A stretch of 64,000 bases of DNA, taken from positions 1 to 64,000 of the forward strand of contig NZ_JAGIYY010000004.1 in the NCBI RefSeq assembly GCF_017813335.1, read 5' to 3'. How positions within the stretch are numbered: position 1 is the first letter of the stretch; each line of letters starts with the position of its first letter. This DNA is from Tianweitania sediminis (GTDB lineage Bacteria > Pseudomonadota > Alphaproteobacteria > Rhizobiales > Rhizobiaceae). The position numbers and the translations under genes are program-made. The notes beneath the pieces are model-generated. The model saw nothing but the letters and a program-made list of their open reading frames with translations. It did no database searches and was not told the DNA's origin. This document shows, one piece after another, positions 8,481-16,487 of the stretch.

Positions 8481-10583
8481 GTGGGCATTCTCAATAGCCA
8501 GTTGAGGCTGACCGTCCATGACGGCGTGTCATCGAAGATGCGCGCCATCTCGGCGAGCCTCAACGCATTTCAGGCGCAGAACCGCCGCGTGTTTGCGCCG
8601 TTCACCGGCATGGTCGGACGCATTGCGGCAATCGGCGGCGCGTATATCGGCGCGACGGAAGGCATCAAAGCCACGGTCGGCGGCGCGCTTGAGTTCGAAA
8701 GCGCCATGGCCGACGTCCGGAAGGTCTTGGACGTCAATGACGAGCAATTCGCGAACATTCGGCGCCAGATCACCGGAATGTCGCGGGAGCTGCCCGTGGC
8801 AGCAAGCGGTATTGCCGAGATCTACGCGAACGCCGCGCAGTCGAACGTCCCGCTGGCCGAGCTCGGCAAATTCGCCGAGATGGTCGCGAAGGTGTCCGTG
8901 GCTTGGGATACCACCCAAGGCGAAACCTCGTCCGCGTTGGCGGAAATCAAGACCCAGCTCGGCATGGGGGTGGATGACATCGGGCTTTACGCCGATGCGC
9001 TGAACCACTTGTCCAACAACACGGCCGCCAAAGCGCCAAAGCTGGTTGAATTTTCGAGGGTCGTTGCGGCGACCGGCGAGCTTTACGGCTTCGGTGCGCA
9101 GCAGACGCTGGCGTTCGGCGGCGCAATGATTGCGGCCGGCGCCCAATCGGAAGTCGCGGCAACCAGCTTCCGGAACATGGGCCGCGCCCTGACGATGGGC
9201 GCGCGCGCCACAAAGAGCCAGCGGCAGGCATACAGCAGGCTCGGCATCGACTCGGTGAAGACCGCCAAGTCGATGCAGAAGAACGCGTTGAAGACGACGC
9301 TGGACGTGATCGACAAGATCCAGCAGCTCCCGGAGTGGGAGCGCGTGTCGATCGCGTCGGCGCTGTTCGGCGACGAAGCGCGCGCGTTGATGCCCATCAT
9401 CAACAACGCGACAGAGTTGCGCCGCCAACTCGATATGGTCGGCGACCGCACGAACTACGCCGGCTCGGCGTTCAAAGAATATGTTACCCGGGCTGGCACG
9501 GTCGGCAACGTGCTGGAGATCCTCCAGAACAAGTTCGCTGACTCCTTCCGGTCAGTCGGTGACAGCATGCTTCCTTCCATTCGGGAAGCGGCACTTGGCA
9601 TAGGCGACATCTTGGACAGCCTGGGTGAGCGCGCCACGCCGCTTACGCAGATGACGGCGGCGTTCAAGGGGTTCATGAACGGGCTGGGCTACGACGGCTC
9701 AATCCGGCAGATGGTCAATGAACTTGGCAATCTGACTTTCGGCCCTGCCGACGGCAGTGCGAACGCCGACAAGATCGGCGCCATCTTCGTTCGCTTCAAG
9801 GAATGGGGCGCAAACATCCGCGAGTTCAACGCGGCGGTGCGAGACAATCCAATTGCAGGCTTCTTGGCAGAGATGGCCGGCTACGGCTTCCAGTTCGTGC
9901 TGGCGGCTACCGGCATCGGCATCCTGGCGGCGGCCATCGGTAAGCTTGCGGGCGCGCTGTACTTCCTTAGCGGCGCAAAGGCGGCGGTCGCCATTCTAAA
10001 GAGCCTGTCCGGCATGACCGGCCTGTCCGACGTGCTGAAAGGCGACAGCAAGGACGCCAAGGGCGCTAAGGGCGGCAACAAGGTCAGCGGTGGCGGGATT
10101 GCCGGTGCGCTGGCCGTGCTGCGCTCTGCGGGCGCGTGGGCCGGCCTCCTGTTGAGCCAGGGGTCGACCAAGGACAACGACTATACCAACGCTTCCGCGG
10201 AAGAGCGGCAGCGAATGCGCGACCAGGCGGCAGCCAATGCCCGCAAGTTCACACCGCTGGAATCGACTGGCCGCGCACACCTGAGCACCAACGACGGCGG
10301 TCGAGCGCGGAGCATGGACTCCTGGCTTGACGGCCCGCCAAAGCCGCCGGGTCCAACCAGCAGCGTCATGCCGGATCCGCTAAGCGCTCTGCGCAACATG
10401 ACGCTCCGCACTCAGCCGACAGGCGTGCAGCAGGTCCAGGTCACGAACCCGGTTCGGCCGAACGTCACCATCAGCATGCCGGTGACCATCCACGAGGCGG
10501 CCGCGCCGGCCACGGTGATGAACCAGCTTGGTGCAGCGGTGCGGGAAGCCACCGAGTCCAACTACGGTGACGGCGGGCTTTAG
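8481..10583 (+). CDS. Tail tape measure protein (TP901-like)
   Basis: A 700-aa protein from GTG 8481. The N-terminal 350 residues carry the phage tail tape-measure core, with repeated short helices and the SALAEIKTQLGMGVDDIGLYADALNHLSNNTAAK segment. A hydrophobic stretch near residues 465-500 (FVLAATGIGILAAAIGKLAGALYFLSG) is typical of tape measures that cross the membrane during DNA entry. It sets tail length. It is the last recognisable structural gene of the left island; base plate, fibre and head-tail connector genes are missing here. Confidence 0.85.
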   Translation: MGILNSQLRLTVHDGVSSKMRAISASLNAFQAQNRRVFAPFTGMVGRIAAIGGAYIGATEGIKATVGGALEFESAMADVRKVLDVNDEQFANIRRQITGMSRELPVAASGIAEIYANAAQSNVPLAELGKFAEMVAKVSVAWDTTQGETSSALAEIKTQLGMGVDDIGLYADALNHLSNNTAAKAPKLVEFSRVVAATGELYGFGAQQTLAFGGAMIAAGAQSEVAATSFRNMGRALTMGARATKSQRQAYSRLGIDSVKTAKSMQKNALKTTLDVIDKIQQLPEWERVSIASALFGDEARALMPIINNATELRRQLDMVGDRTNYAGSAFKEYVTRAGTVGNVLEILQNKFADSFRSVGDSMLPSIREAALGIGDILDSLGERATPLTQMTAAFKGFMNGLGYDGSIRQMVNELGNLTFGPADGSANADKIGAIFVRFKEWGANIREFNAAVRDNPIAGFLAEMAGYGFQFVLAATGIGILAAAIGKLAGALYFLSGAKAAVAILKSLSGMTGLSDVLKGDSKDAKGAKGGNKVSGGGIAGALAVLRSAGAWAGLLLSQGSTKDNDYTNASAEERQRMRDQAAANARKFTPLESTGRAHLSTNDGGRARSMDSWLDGPPKPPGPTSSVMPDPLSALRNMTLRTQPTGVQQVQVTNPVRPNVTISMPVTIHEAAAPATVMNQLGAAVREATESNYGDGGL

Positions 10584-10782
10584 GGCTTGGTGAAGCCGTA
10601 GTTGATGGCGATTTGCTTGATCTGCGGCGGGCGACGGATTGACGTCACGTTTGACGTTTTCGCGGGCGGCGGCAAAAGTCACAGCATCAGCGCATCGACA
10701 CAAAACCTCCGATTGCTGATCGACCTTCGGCAAGCATGCGTCTTTTAGATGCGTTCGCCGAACGGCACTCTGCCACGATCGT
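10584..10782. other. 199-base gap after the tape measure
   Basis: No gene assigned. A short minus-strand frame reading ...RRPPQIKQIAINYGFTKP ends at the tape-measure stop. It has no start or Shine-Dalgarno and may be a gene remnant. Confidence 0.3.
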
Positions 10783-11247
10783 TTAGCTGAGGATCCTCAG
10801 ACCAAAGGAGAAAATCTGCCCCACCACGCCATTGATAACGGCGCGGCCGGCTTCACTTCCAGCTTCCTTCGCCAAGCCAGTAAGCTTCGCGCCCAGGGTT
10901 CCTCCCAAGCTTTCAGGCGCGGCATTGAGAATGGAAAGCGCCTTTGAAGTGAGGACGGCTTCCTCTGACCTGACCTGACCCTGTGCTCTGATGTAGCCCT
11001 CGTCTACAAGCCAGGGCAATGCAGCCCAAAGCATTCCGTTGAAGCTTGAGCCGTCATCGAAATTGCCGATCTGTGCTACCGGAGGAAAGCGGGGATCATC
11101 ATCGTGATACTTCAGCTCGACCGTCAAGCCCATTGCTTTGGCGATCGCCGGCTCATCGATGGTGATCGGCACGGGAAAAGCCCGGTAGAGTTGTTCAAAA
11201 ACAAGCCCGACGATGGTGTTGAAACGTTCAATGTTATTTGCCGCCAC
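10783..11247 (-). CDS. Hypothetical 154-aa protein
   Basis: The frame opens MAANNIERFNTIVGLVFEQLYRAFPVPITIDEPAIAKAMG and ends in a glycine/alanine-rich hydrophobic helix (GRAVINGVVGQIFSFGLRIL). The middle has an HTH-like or winged segment (LVDEGYIRAQGQVRSEEAVLTSKALSILN) resembling a C-terminal wing. No family is recognised with confidence. It is transcribed away from the three-gene cassette to its right. It could be a membrane-associated effector or sensor, but this is speculation. Confidence 0.55.
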   Translation of the reverse strand: MAANNIERFNTIVGLVFEQLYRAFPVPITIDEPAIAKAMGLTVELKYHDDDPRFPPVAQIGNFDDGSSFNGMLWAALPWLVDEGYIRAQGQVRSEEAVLTSKALSILNAAPESLGGTLGAKLTGLAKEAGSEAGRAVINGVVGQIFSFGLRILS

Positions 11248-11443
11248 GGTAAACAGCCCACACCCGTCAACCTTGATTCCCCTGCCTTTTAACAGCCCGC
11301 GGGCGGTCGCGTCCTTGCGTTTATGGCAGACGAAGCGACTACGACTTCGGATATCCGCTCAAAGAGCGGGCAGGTTCCATGACAGGGCTCAACCAGGCAG
11401 CGTCGCTGTAGACGATTTTTCAACGTAGACGCATTAGATCATT

Positions 11444-12241
11444 ATGGCTAATCAGCCCTATCTACGGCCGGAGGCATCCATGACGGCATGGCGCGCGCAG
11501 GGTTTGCAATTTGTATGGTTCTTGACCTCGGCAGATCAAGTCGACGGTGAGGCTTTATTCAAAGCGATTGTCGGTAGCGAACCCGACTCCGTGCAGAAAA
11601 ATAAGATCCCGTCTCCTGCCAACCCGTTCTTGAGCGTGTGCTACAGCGAAACTGAAGATCGAACGATTGTCACGCAAGTTCAGCCCGGCAGGGTGGATTT
11701 CCTGTTCAACGCTCGTGCCCAGGAAAATGGGGTACCGTTGCCGGGTTCTAGCTTTGATCTCGATGTAGCAAATGATCTTCTGAATAGCATGAAAGCCGCA
11801 GACAAGATGCTTGGGCCGGCGGTACGAGTCTCAGTAGTCGCTACGACCGCCTATCCTGCAGATGACTATGAGTCTGCCGCGCGTGCTATCGCTGACGTGA
11901 CCGGCTTCGACCCGGGTCTAGATGGAGTATCTGACATCTCCGTACAGCTTAATCGTCGCACCTACAGCAAGGCTGTGGACGGATTGGCGATCAACCGCGT
12001 CGTTCGCTATCACGTGGCGGCTGCGCAGACGATCAACTTCGAAGTGGGAAGCGGCGGCGTTCAACCCATGGCGATATCCTCCGTCATCCTGTCTGCCGTT
12101 CAAACTTTAGATTTCAACACAGTGCCTGACGGGCGGCTATTTGCGAGCTCAGAGAGAATGTCCATTTTTGCGGAAATCGTTTCGGAGATTGCGCGAGTCG
12201 CAAGTTCAGGTACGATCCAAAGTCTGGGTCAGGAACTTTGA
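11444..12241 (+). CDS. Unknown 265-aa protein, first gene of a three-gene cassette
   Basis: ATG 11444 opens MANQPYLRPEASMTAWRAQG. The protein is mixed alpha/beta, with a C-terminal stretch (ISSVILSAVQTLDFNTVPDG) that faintly recalls the end of TIGR04255-type proteins of defence regions. That resemblance is weak. No catalytic motif is seen. The gene is AT-richer than its phage neighbours, a sign of separate origin. The next gene starts two bases after its stop, so the three genes form an operon. Confidence 0.6.
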   Translation: MANQPYLRPEASMTAWRAQGLQFVWFLTSADQVDGEALFKAIVGSEPDSVQKNKIPSPANPFLSVCYSETEDRTIVTQVQPGRVDFLFNARAQENGVPLPGSSFDLDVANDLLNSMKAADKMLGPAVRVSVVATTAYPADDYESAARAIADVTGFDPGLDGVSDISVQLNRRTYSKAVDGLAINRVVRYHVAAAQTINFEVGSGGVQPMAISSVILSAVQTLDFNTVPDGRLFASSERMSIFAEIVSEIARVASSGTIQSLGQEL

Positions 12242-12242
12242 T

Positions 12243-12815
12243 ATGGTGGATGCTAGAGTCAGGCCAGATCGGCATATCAAGTCACGGACGACAAGGGTCT
12301 ACAAGCATGCCTATGATCCGTGGACAATCTCCAGCAGTACACCAGCGCAGCCTTTGCAGTTCGAGCACCAAGAGGTGGATCGTTCCCAGGGCAATCTAAC
12401 CCCTTTAGCAAAGCCGAACGACGAGCGCAGCCTGAAATACTACGCGCTCTACGAAGCCATAAGACGTATGGCACGGCTTCCTAAAGGACATGATTTTCAT
12501 ATTGATACGGAAAGTGCTAAGCACGCCGAGGAGCTGCTGGCTGTTTTTGCCACGAATTTCAAAGGGCGAGCGCCAAAGATGTTCGCTCAGGACGGCGAGG
12601 CAGTAGTTCTAACCTGGGACTTCGATGTTCTTAAGCGTTATCTTACGATCGCTGGTCAAGAGCTGGATCTTATGGATATCGGACGAGCCAGCAAAATGCG
12701 CTGCGACTACGAATTAGACTACGATAAAGCAGATGATTTCAGGAAGCTTCTTCTGCTTTTTGGTGATGAGCCGCTGTCCGAAACAGATCCGCAGGACCTT
12801 AATGCAGCGCGATGA
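12243..12815 (+). CDS. Unknown 190-aa protein, second gene of the cassette
   Basis: ATG 12243 follows the previous stop by one base, the arrangement of translational coupling. The protein is polar (MVDARVRPDRHIKSRTTRVYKH...) with a helical centre and an acidic C-terminal segment (CDYELDYDKADDFRKLLLLFGDEPL). It has no signal peptide, membrane segment or recognised domain. It overlaps the third gene by 14 bases. Function unknown. Confidence 0.6.
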   Translation: MVDARVRPDRHIKSRTTRVYKHAYDPWTISSSTPAQPLQFEHQEVDRSQGNLTPLAKPNDERSLKYYALYEAIRRMARLPKGHDFHIDTESAKHAEELLAVFATNFKGRAPKMFAQDGEAVVLTWDFDVLKRYLTIAGQELDLMDIGRASKMRCDYELDYDKADDFRKLLLLFGDEPLSETDPQDLNAAR

Positions 12816-13386
12816 CGTTCTTTGCCGCGCTGCTCTTTTTCCCCGTTTCATCAAGGATGGTGTCTTCGACATCGAAACATTAATGCGCTTCTCCACCGTC
12901 GAAGAAGATAGCCACTACGCCATGTCGGTAGGATCGAAGTTTCTGCTTCGCACCTCAGACGGCGTTCACAACTATGGTTGTGCTGCCGCACAAATCGCGA
13001 ACGACAATTTTCGCGAGAAGAACGGCCGCGACCCAGAACCTTTAAACGAGGCGGTTCACTACCTCGGATTTTACGAGCTTCCGTTTCATTCGATCAAAGA
13101 CGTTCGAGGGCGTTTAACGAACCACCATCTTTCGGTGCGATGGGTACCAGAGCATGGGCAGGACGCCCACTTTCAGGTTGAACTCTGGAAGACTGTTCCT
13201 GCCGGGGCTCGTCAGCTTAGAAGGGATCGTGTTGCCGCTCGGGGCTTTTTGTCCGCTTATCTGACAGGATTTCCGGAGAGGCATGTGTGCAACTCCGACC
13301 GCAGCATTGCGTCCATACTAAATGCTTTAGAACTGCCCACACTTCCTAAAATTGAAGCTTCGGCCGCGGAAGCGAGGGGCGCCTGA
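12802..13386 (+). CDS. Unknown 194-aa protein, third gene of the cassette
   Basis: ATG 12802 is chosen because it overlaps the upstream stop; longer in-frame starts lie inside the preceding gene. The sequence has several polar/aromatic segments (YAMSVGSKFLLRTSDGVHNYGCAAAQIANDNFREKNGRD), a histidine-rich middle (RLTNHHLSVRWVPEHGQDAHFQVELW) and an alanine-rich end. I recognise no fold. Cassette structure suggests that the three products work together. Confidence 0.6.
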   Translation: MQRDDVLCRAALFPRFIKDGVFDIETLMRFSTVEEDSHYAMSVGSKFLLRTSDGVHNYGCAAAQIANDNFREKNGRDPEPLNEAVHYLGFYELPFHSIKDVRGRLTNHHLSVRWVPEHGQDAHFQVELWKTVPAGARQLRRDRVAARGFLSAYLTGFPERHVCNSDRSIASILNALELPTLPKIEASAAEARGA

Positions 13387-13538
13387 CCCGTTCGTGCTGA
13401 TGGTGCTCTTGGTCGAGCATCGCCGCGTGGCAACGCGCAAAAAGGATCACCTGCTGCGTCAACAGGGTGACAGGTGACGGAAAACACTTCCGGAACTCAG
13501 CGCGGGCGCTTCACGGCGGGTGATGGCGAGGGAAACCG

Positions 13539-14042
13539 TCAACGTTTCAACTTTCGCTCCTTGTACTGCCTCTTACGCGCGGGCGTCCAATAGGCCGGAT
13601 CTCGGTTAGATAGATCCAGCGGCTCGGCTGGTTGTTCTTCTATCTGTGCGAACGCTGCAGGCGGCGCTGCTTTCCGCTCCGCGGCCATTCTTTGCTTCTC
13701 CGCGAGCCGCGCCTGCCGCTCCTCGGCAGCCTTTGCGCGTCGCTGCGCTATGCCCTCGGCGCGGTCGGCGTTCTGTTTTTGAACGCGTGCTACGATTCGA
13801 TCGAATGCCTGACTGCCCGCCACGCGCGCAGCATGGTGTTGCGCCATCTCGCTTGAGCTTTTGTATTGTAGCGCGACGATGAGCGCCTGGACGTGGGCTT
13901 CGGTAAGGCGGATCGACCGTCCTACAACAAAGCACAGACCGAATTGCTTCGCTTTGATGATGACTGATCGCCGTGGCAGCCTAAGTCGTTCTGCAACTTC
14001 GTCAGGGGTGTAGATAGCTTCTGGCGATGCGCTGTTGTTCAT
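13539..14042 (-). CDS. HTH protein with long basic coiled tail
   Basis: A 167-aa protein; ATG 14042 (MNNSASPEAIYTPDEVAERL) is preferred over the longer frame because an excisionase-type HTH begins right after it. Residues about 8-55 form an HTH_17-like domain (IYTPDEVAERLRLPRRSVIIKAKQFGLCFVVGRSIRLTEAHV). Then comes a long Ala/Arg/Glu/Lys-rich helix, and the tail DPAYWTPARKRQYKERKLKR is strongly basic. It is likely a DNA-binding regulator or recombination directionality factor of the left island. A perfect 7-bp inverted repeat lies upstream at 14,133-14,150. Confidence 0.6.
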   Translation of the reverse strand: MNNSASPEAIYTPDEVAERLRLPRRSVIIKAKQFGLCFVVGRSIRLTEAHVQALIVALQYKSSSEMAQHHAARVAGSQAFDRIVARVQKQNADRAEGIAQRRAKAAEERQARLAEKQRMAAERKAAPPAAFAQIEEQPAEPLDLSNRDPAYWTPARKRQYKERKLKR

Positions 14043-14132
14043 TTGCGCTACATAGACAAGCGAAGGCACGGGCGCGAGCAAGCAACTTAGGTTCTCAACA
14101 GTATGCGCTTCCGCCTTTTTACTTGCAGATAA

Positions 14133-14150
14133 TTAGGCGCGTCCGCCTAA
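14133..14150. promoter_or_regulatory. Operator-like palindrome TTAGGCG-N4-CGCCTAA
   Basis: Perfect 7-bp arms with a 4-base spacer, about 90 bases upstream of the HTH gene that reads leftward. Possibly that protein's own binding site. Confidence 0.4.
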
Positions 14151-14218
14151 ACGCAACAAAGTTATTCCCGCGGGGCGGGAGTACTTTACGCGAATCAGTT
14201 TTTAGATGATGCTTGTCC

Positions 14219-14485
14219 GTGGGCTTGGAAACCCGGACCAGTGAGGGCAAGTTGACGTTGGCGCGTCATGCTTGCTCGGAGCGCGAATGCCTTGGCGGGC
14301 AAGTCGCGAAAGGATTGCCTTGGCGGGCGTCCAACTCGGCCACGACTATGGCCGGGAGCGACGCCTATGTCCAGAGGGATACCCCTTAAAATGCGTCGGC
14401 TTGTCTCACTGGCAAGTTTCCAACTCCCGGCTGCCGTGGTCGTCAATCCGGTGCCAGGGCCTTGGAAAGCCCGAATCCAGTGAGA
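14219..14485 (+). ncRNA. Structured, repeat-bearing leader before the 90-aa gene
   Basis: This gene-free stretch holds a 13-bp direct repeat TGCCTTGGCGGGC (14,288 and 14,316). It also has two similar copies of a GGGCTTGGAAA...CCAGTGAG motif near 14,221-14,248 and 14,455-14,484, and an inverted TCTCACTGG (14,404-14,412) that pairs perfectly with CCAGTGAGA (14,477-14,485). The pairing arm ends about 11 bases before the ATG of the next gene. It could be a structured 5' leader controlling that gene or a remnant of repeated element ends. It fits no RNA family I know. Confidence 0.3.
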
Positions 14486-14495
14486 GAAACTTTCT

Positions 14496-14768
14496 ATGCA
14501 TATATTTGAGGGGAAGACCGCCGCTCATCCGTTGCGCGGCGCTGAACTTTGGCTCGCGGGCCGCAGACCAGACGGGCAGCTTGTTGCTCACTTCCGGATG
14601 CCGGACGGCGAGCTTGCTGAGTACGAATGTTATTGGGGGCGCCCGCCGCTTATTGACTTCAAGGGCAAACTGCGGCCAACTGATGCTGCATCTCTGATGC
14701 ACTCGCCTGTTTTGGAACAGGCCACCACGCCGCATCGCAACCCTCTGAGCGGCTTTTCATCGAACTAG
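14496..14768 (+). CDS. Hypothetical 90-aa protein
   Basis: ATG 14496 with GAGAG about 8 bases upstream. The sequence (MHIFEGKTAAHPLRGAELWLAGRRPDGQLVAHFRMPDGELAEYECYWGRPP...) looks like a small beta-rich domain. No family recognised. It follows the structured leader described at 14,219-14,485. Confidence 0.5.
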   Translation: MHIFEGKTAAHPLRGAELWLAGRRPDGQLVAHFRMPDGELAEYECYWGRPPLIDFKGKLRPTDAASLMHSPVLEQATTPHRNPLSGFSSN

Positions 14769-14859
14769 GCACCCCTTTTGCGGGTGATTCGTAGTCGCTT
14801 GCCAACAGCAAGCCCGTTGAAACGCTCGGCTGCGTGCCGGCGAAGAGGAAAAGTGTGTT

Positions 14860-15195
14860 ATGAGCAACTTCCTGTCTTACATCCTGAACAAGAAAGCTGA
14901 TTGGCGCGAGCGCCAGGCGGTCCGGTATCGGGAAGACCCGCGGAATGCCGCAGCGGCGGAACTCATGCGACGACTTGCGGACGAGGAAGCCACATCAGAG
15001 GCTGCCAATCAGCTTTACGAGATGGAAGGCGACGTGGAAAACGAACTGTACGAGCACTACGACGAGGTCGTGAACGACGTGCTGACCGACATTGGTTTCC
15101 GGTTCGCACCCGCTTCCATCGATGAAGTGGCAGAAAGGATCCTGAGCAGCCTCGAATACAGCAAGACGCTCGCCGCCCCCGTGCGGACCGCCTGA
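14860..15195 (+). CDS. Hypothetical 111-aa acidic helical protein
   Basis: ATG 14860 opens MSNFLSYILNKKADWRERQAVRYREDPRNAAAAELMRRLADEEA. The protein is highly charged and helical, with an acidic middle (EMEGDVENELYEHYDEVVNDVLTD). It lies 15 bases upstream of the 70-aa gene, with AAGGGA at 15,194-15,199 serving that gene. No function is recognised. Confidence 0.55.
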   Translation: MSNFLSYILNKKADWRERQAVRYREDPRNAAAAELMRRLADEEATSEAANQLYEMEGDVENELYEHYDEVVNDVLTDIGFRFAPASIDEVAERILSSLEYSKTLAAPVRTA

Positions 15196-15209
15196 AGGGA
15201 TTGCAGATC

Positions 15210-15422
15210 ATGGTACAACAAACGCAAGCATCGAAGGCGGCATCTTCGGCAAGGCTTCGCGGATTTGGCGCGCACCTTGAGAACATCCACGGACCGAAAA
15301 TGGAAGCAACGAAGAGACTTGCCGAGTTGCTGCAGGAGCATCTACCACCCGCAGCAGTCATCGAAGTCAAAAGCCTCCTGAAGGCAGGCGCCGAGCTAAC
15401 AACCCAGAGCCTGAAGAAGTAG
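15210..15422 (+). CDS. Hypothetical 70-aa protein
   Basis: ATG 15210 follows AAGGGA by about ten bases. The basic, helical sequence (MVQQTQASKAASSARLRGFG...) has no known motif. It ends just before a strong terminator hairpin, so it is the last gene of this small operon. Confidence 0.5.
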   Translation: MVQQTQASKAASSARLRGFGAHLENIHGPKMEATKRLAELLQEHLPPAAVIEVKSLLKAGAELTTQSLKK

Positions 15423-15430
15423 GACGACCC

Positions 15431-15455
15431 GCCCGCTGCCGCGTTGGCGGCGGGC
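15431..15455. terminator. Bidirectional terminator hairpin
   Basis: GCCCGCTGCCGC pairs with GCGGCGGGC. It lies between convergent genes ending at 15,422 (+) and 15,465 (-). Confidence 0.6.
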
Positions 15456-15464
15456 AACGCCTCT

Positions 15465-15671
15465 TTATGCGGCGGCGTCGAACCGAACGGGCAGGTTCTT
15501 CCGAATTGCTTCTTCCGCGACCATATCGACCAACTCGCGCCGGGTCACCAGCTTCCTAAGTGCAGCCGTCCAAATTGCCCTGGCTGCCGCATCAAGCGAA
15601 ATCGCAGTGTGGCATGAGCGGGTCGCCACGTAATCCCTAACGACTTCCTGCAGGTTCTCTGCTTGCGTCAT
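15465..15671 (-). CDS. Small paralogous protein A (68 aa)
   Basis: The protein opens MTQAENLQEVVRDYVATRSCHTAISLDAAARAI and has a second helical half with LVTRRELVDMVAEEAIRKN. It is clearly related to the 65-aa product just upstream on the same strand: both share VRxYV...AAxAI...TRxELxxMxxEEAxxxxxP. The pattern looks like a small helical DNA-binding or regulatory protein. Duplication within 300 bases is notable. Function unknown. Confidence 0.6.
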   Translation of the reverse strand: MTQAENLQEVVRDYVATRSCHTAISLDAAARAIWTAALRKLVTRRELVDMVAEEAIRKNLPVRFDAAA

Positions 15672-15769
15672 CCGGTTCGCCTCCAGCGTCCTATTCGGAC
15701 AGGCTAGAAGGCGTCATGTGAACGACGGCTTAACAAAGATTAGAAGTTCGTAAACGTCGGCCGAAGGTT

Positions 15770-15967
15770 CTAATGGACCGCGTCGGCTTCAAGTGGGATG
15801 CGTCGGACGAGTGCCTCTTCCTCGATCATTGCGGCCAGTTCCTGGCGTGTGATCACACGTTCCGGAAGCTCTCGCGATATTGCGTTTGCCGCTGCCCGTA
15901 CGGACAGGGGCGCGCCGCGCTGGGAATTCACGTACTGACGCACCGCGTCGTTCAGATTCGCTGCCAT
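15770..15967 (-). CDS. Small paralogous protein B (65 aa)
   Basis: ATG 15967 (MAANLNDAVRQYVNSQRG) is chosen because GGAGAAC lies just upstream on the minus strand. It is the paralogue of the protein at 15,465-15,671, with the shared TRQELAAMIEEEAL segment. The 98-base gap between the two has no other gene. A 9-bp inverted repeat about 100 bases upstream (16,069-16,098) could be its operator. Confidence 0.6.
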   Translation of the reverse strand: MAANLNDAVRQYVNSQRGAPLSVRAAANAISRELPERVITRQELAAMIEEEALVRRIPLEADAVH

Positions 15968-16068
15968 TCCGGTTCTCCAGGTTAGGTGAGTCCGCCCAGC
16001 AAGGAGAATGCCGTAGATCAATTAGCGTTCCCTTATGGGACTGGCGCAACAGCGAAAGCGATGAGGGT

Positions 16069-16098
16069 GGCTATAAAGCGGCTACAAATTTTATAGCC
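16069..16098. promoter_or_regulatory. Operator-like inverted repeat GGCTATAAA / TTTATAGCC
   Basis: Perfect 9-bp arms separated by 12 bases, AT-rich in GC-rich surroundings. They lie between the minus-strand small genes and tRNA-Pro and probably overlap the promoter of the small genes. Confidence 0.45.
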
Positions 16099-16133
16099 AG
16101 TTCAAAGAGGGGTAGCTAACTCTTTGATTTCAA

Positions 16134-16263
<130 letters not shown>

Positions 16264-16317
16264 GTCGCGGAACGTAAGGGCATCGAAACGCCGCCAAAAG
16301 CACTTCGCGGTACTGAA

Positions 16318-16339
16318 GTTACCGCAGAATTACCGCGGA
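16318..16339 (+). promoter_or_regulatory. Integrase arm-type repeats, left
   Basis: GTTACCGCAGA followed at once by ATTACCGCGGA, two tandem near-copies 55 bases inside attL. The same pair occurs near attR (59,366-59,388) in the same orientation. Confidence 0.5.
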
Positions 16340-16400
16340 TGTTTCCCAGATGTTCTGACAAACCAGTTCAGTCCGGTTGAGGAAGCAAGAGGTGGTAGCC

Positions 16401-16487
16401 ATGAGACTTGGCAAGGGAGATGTACAACCTCGGAAACTTGCCGGTACAAAGACGGCGGCCGAGAATCACGGAGTGCAAGCAGGTTGA
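16401..16487 (+). CDS. 28-aa leader peptide overlapping the methyltransferase start
   Basis: ATG 16401 with AGGTGG upstream opens MRLGKGDVQPRKLAGTKTAA and stops in a TTGA overlap with the TTG start of the cytosine methyltransferase. This is a classic layout for translational coupling. The peptide is basic and matches nothing I know. It may only serve to deliver ribosomes to the weak TTG start, or be the remnant of a controller gene. Confidence 0.4.
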   Translation: MRLGKGDVQPRKLAGTKTAAENHGVQAG

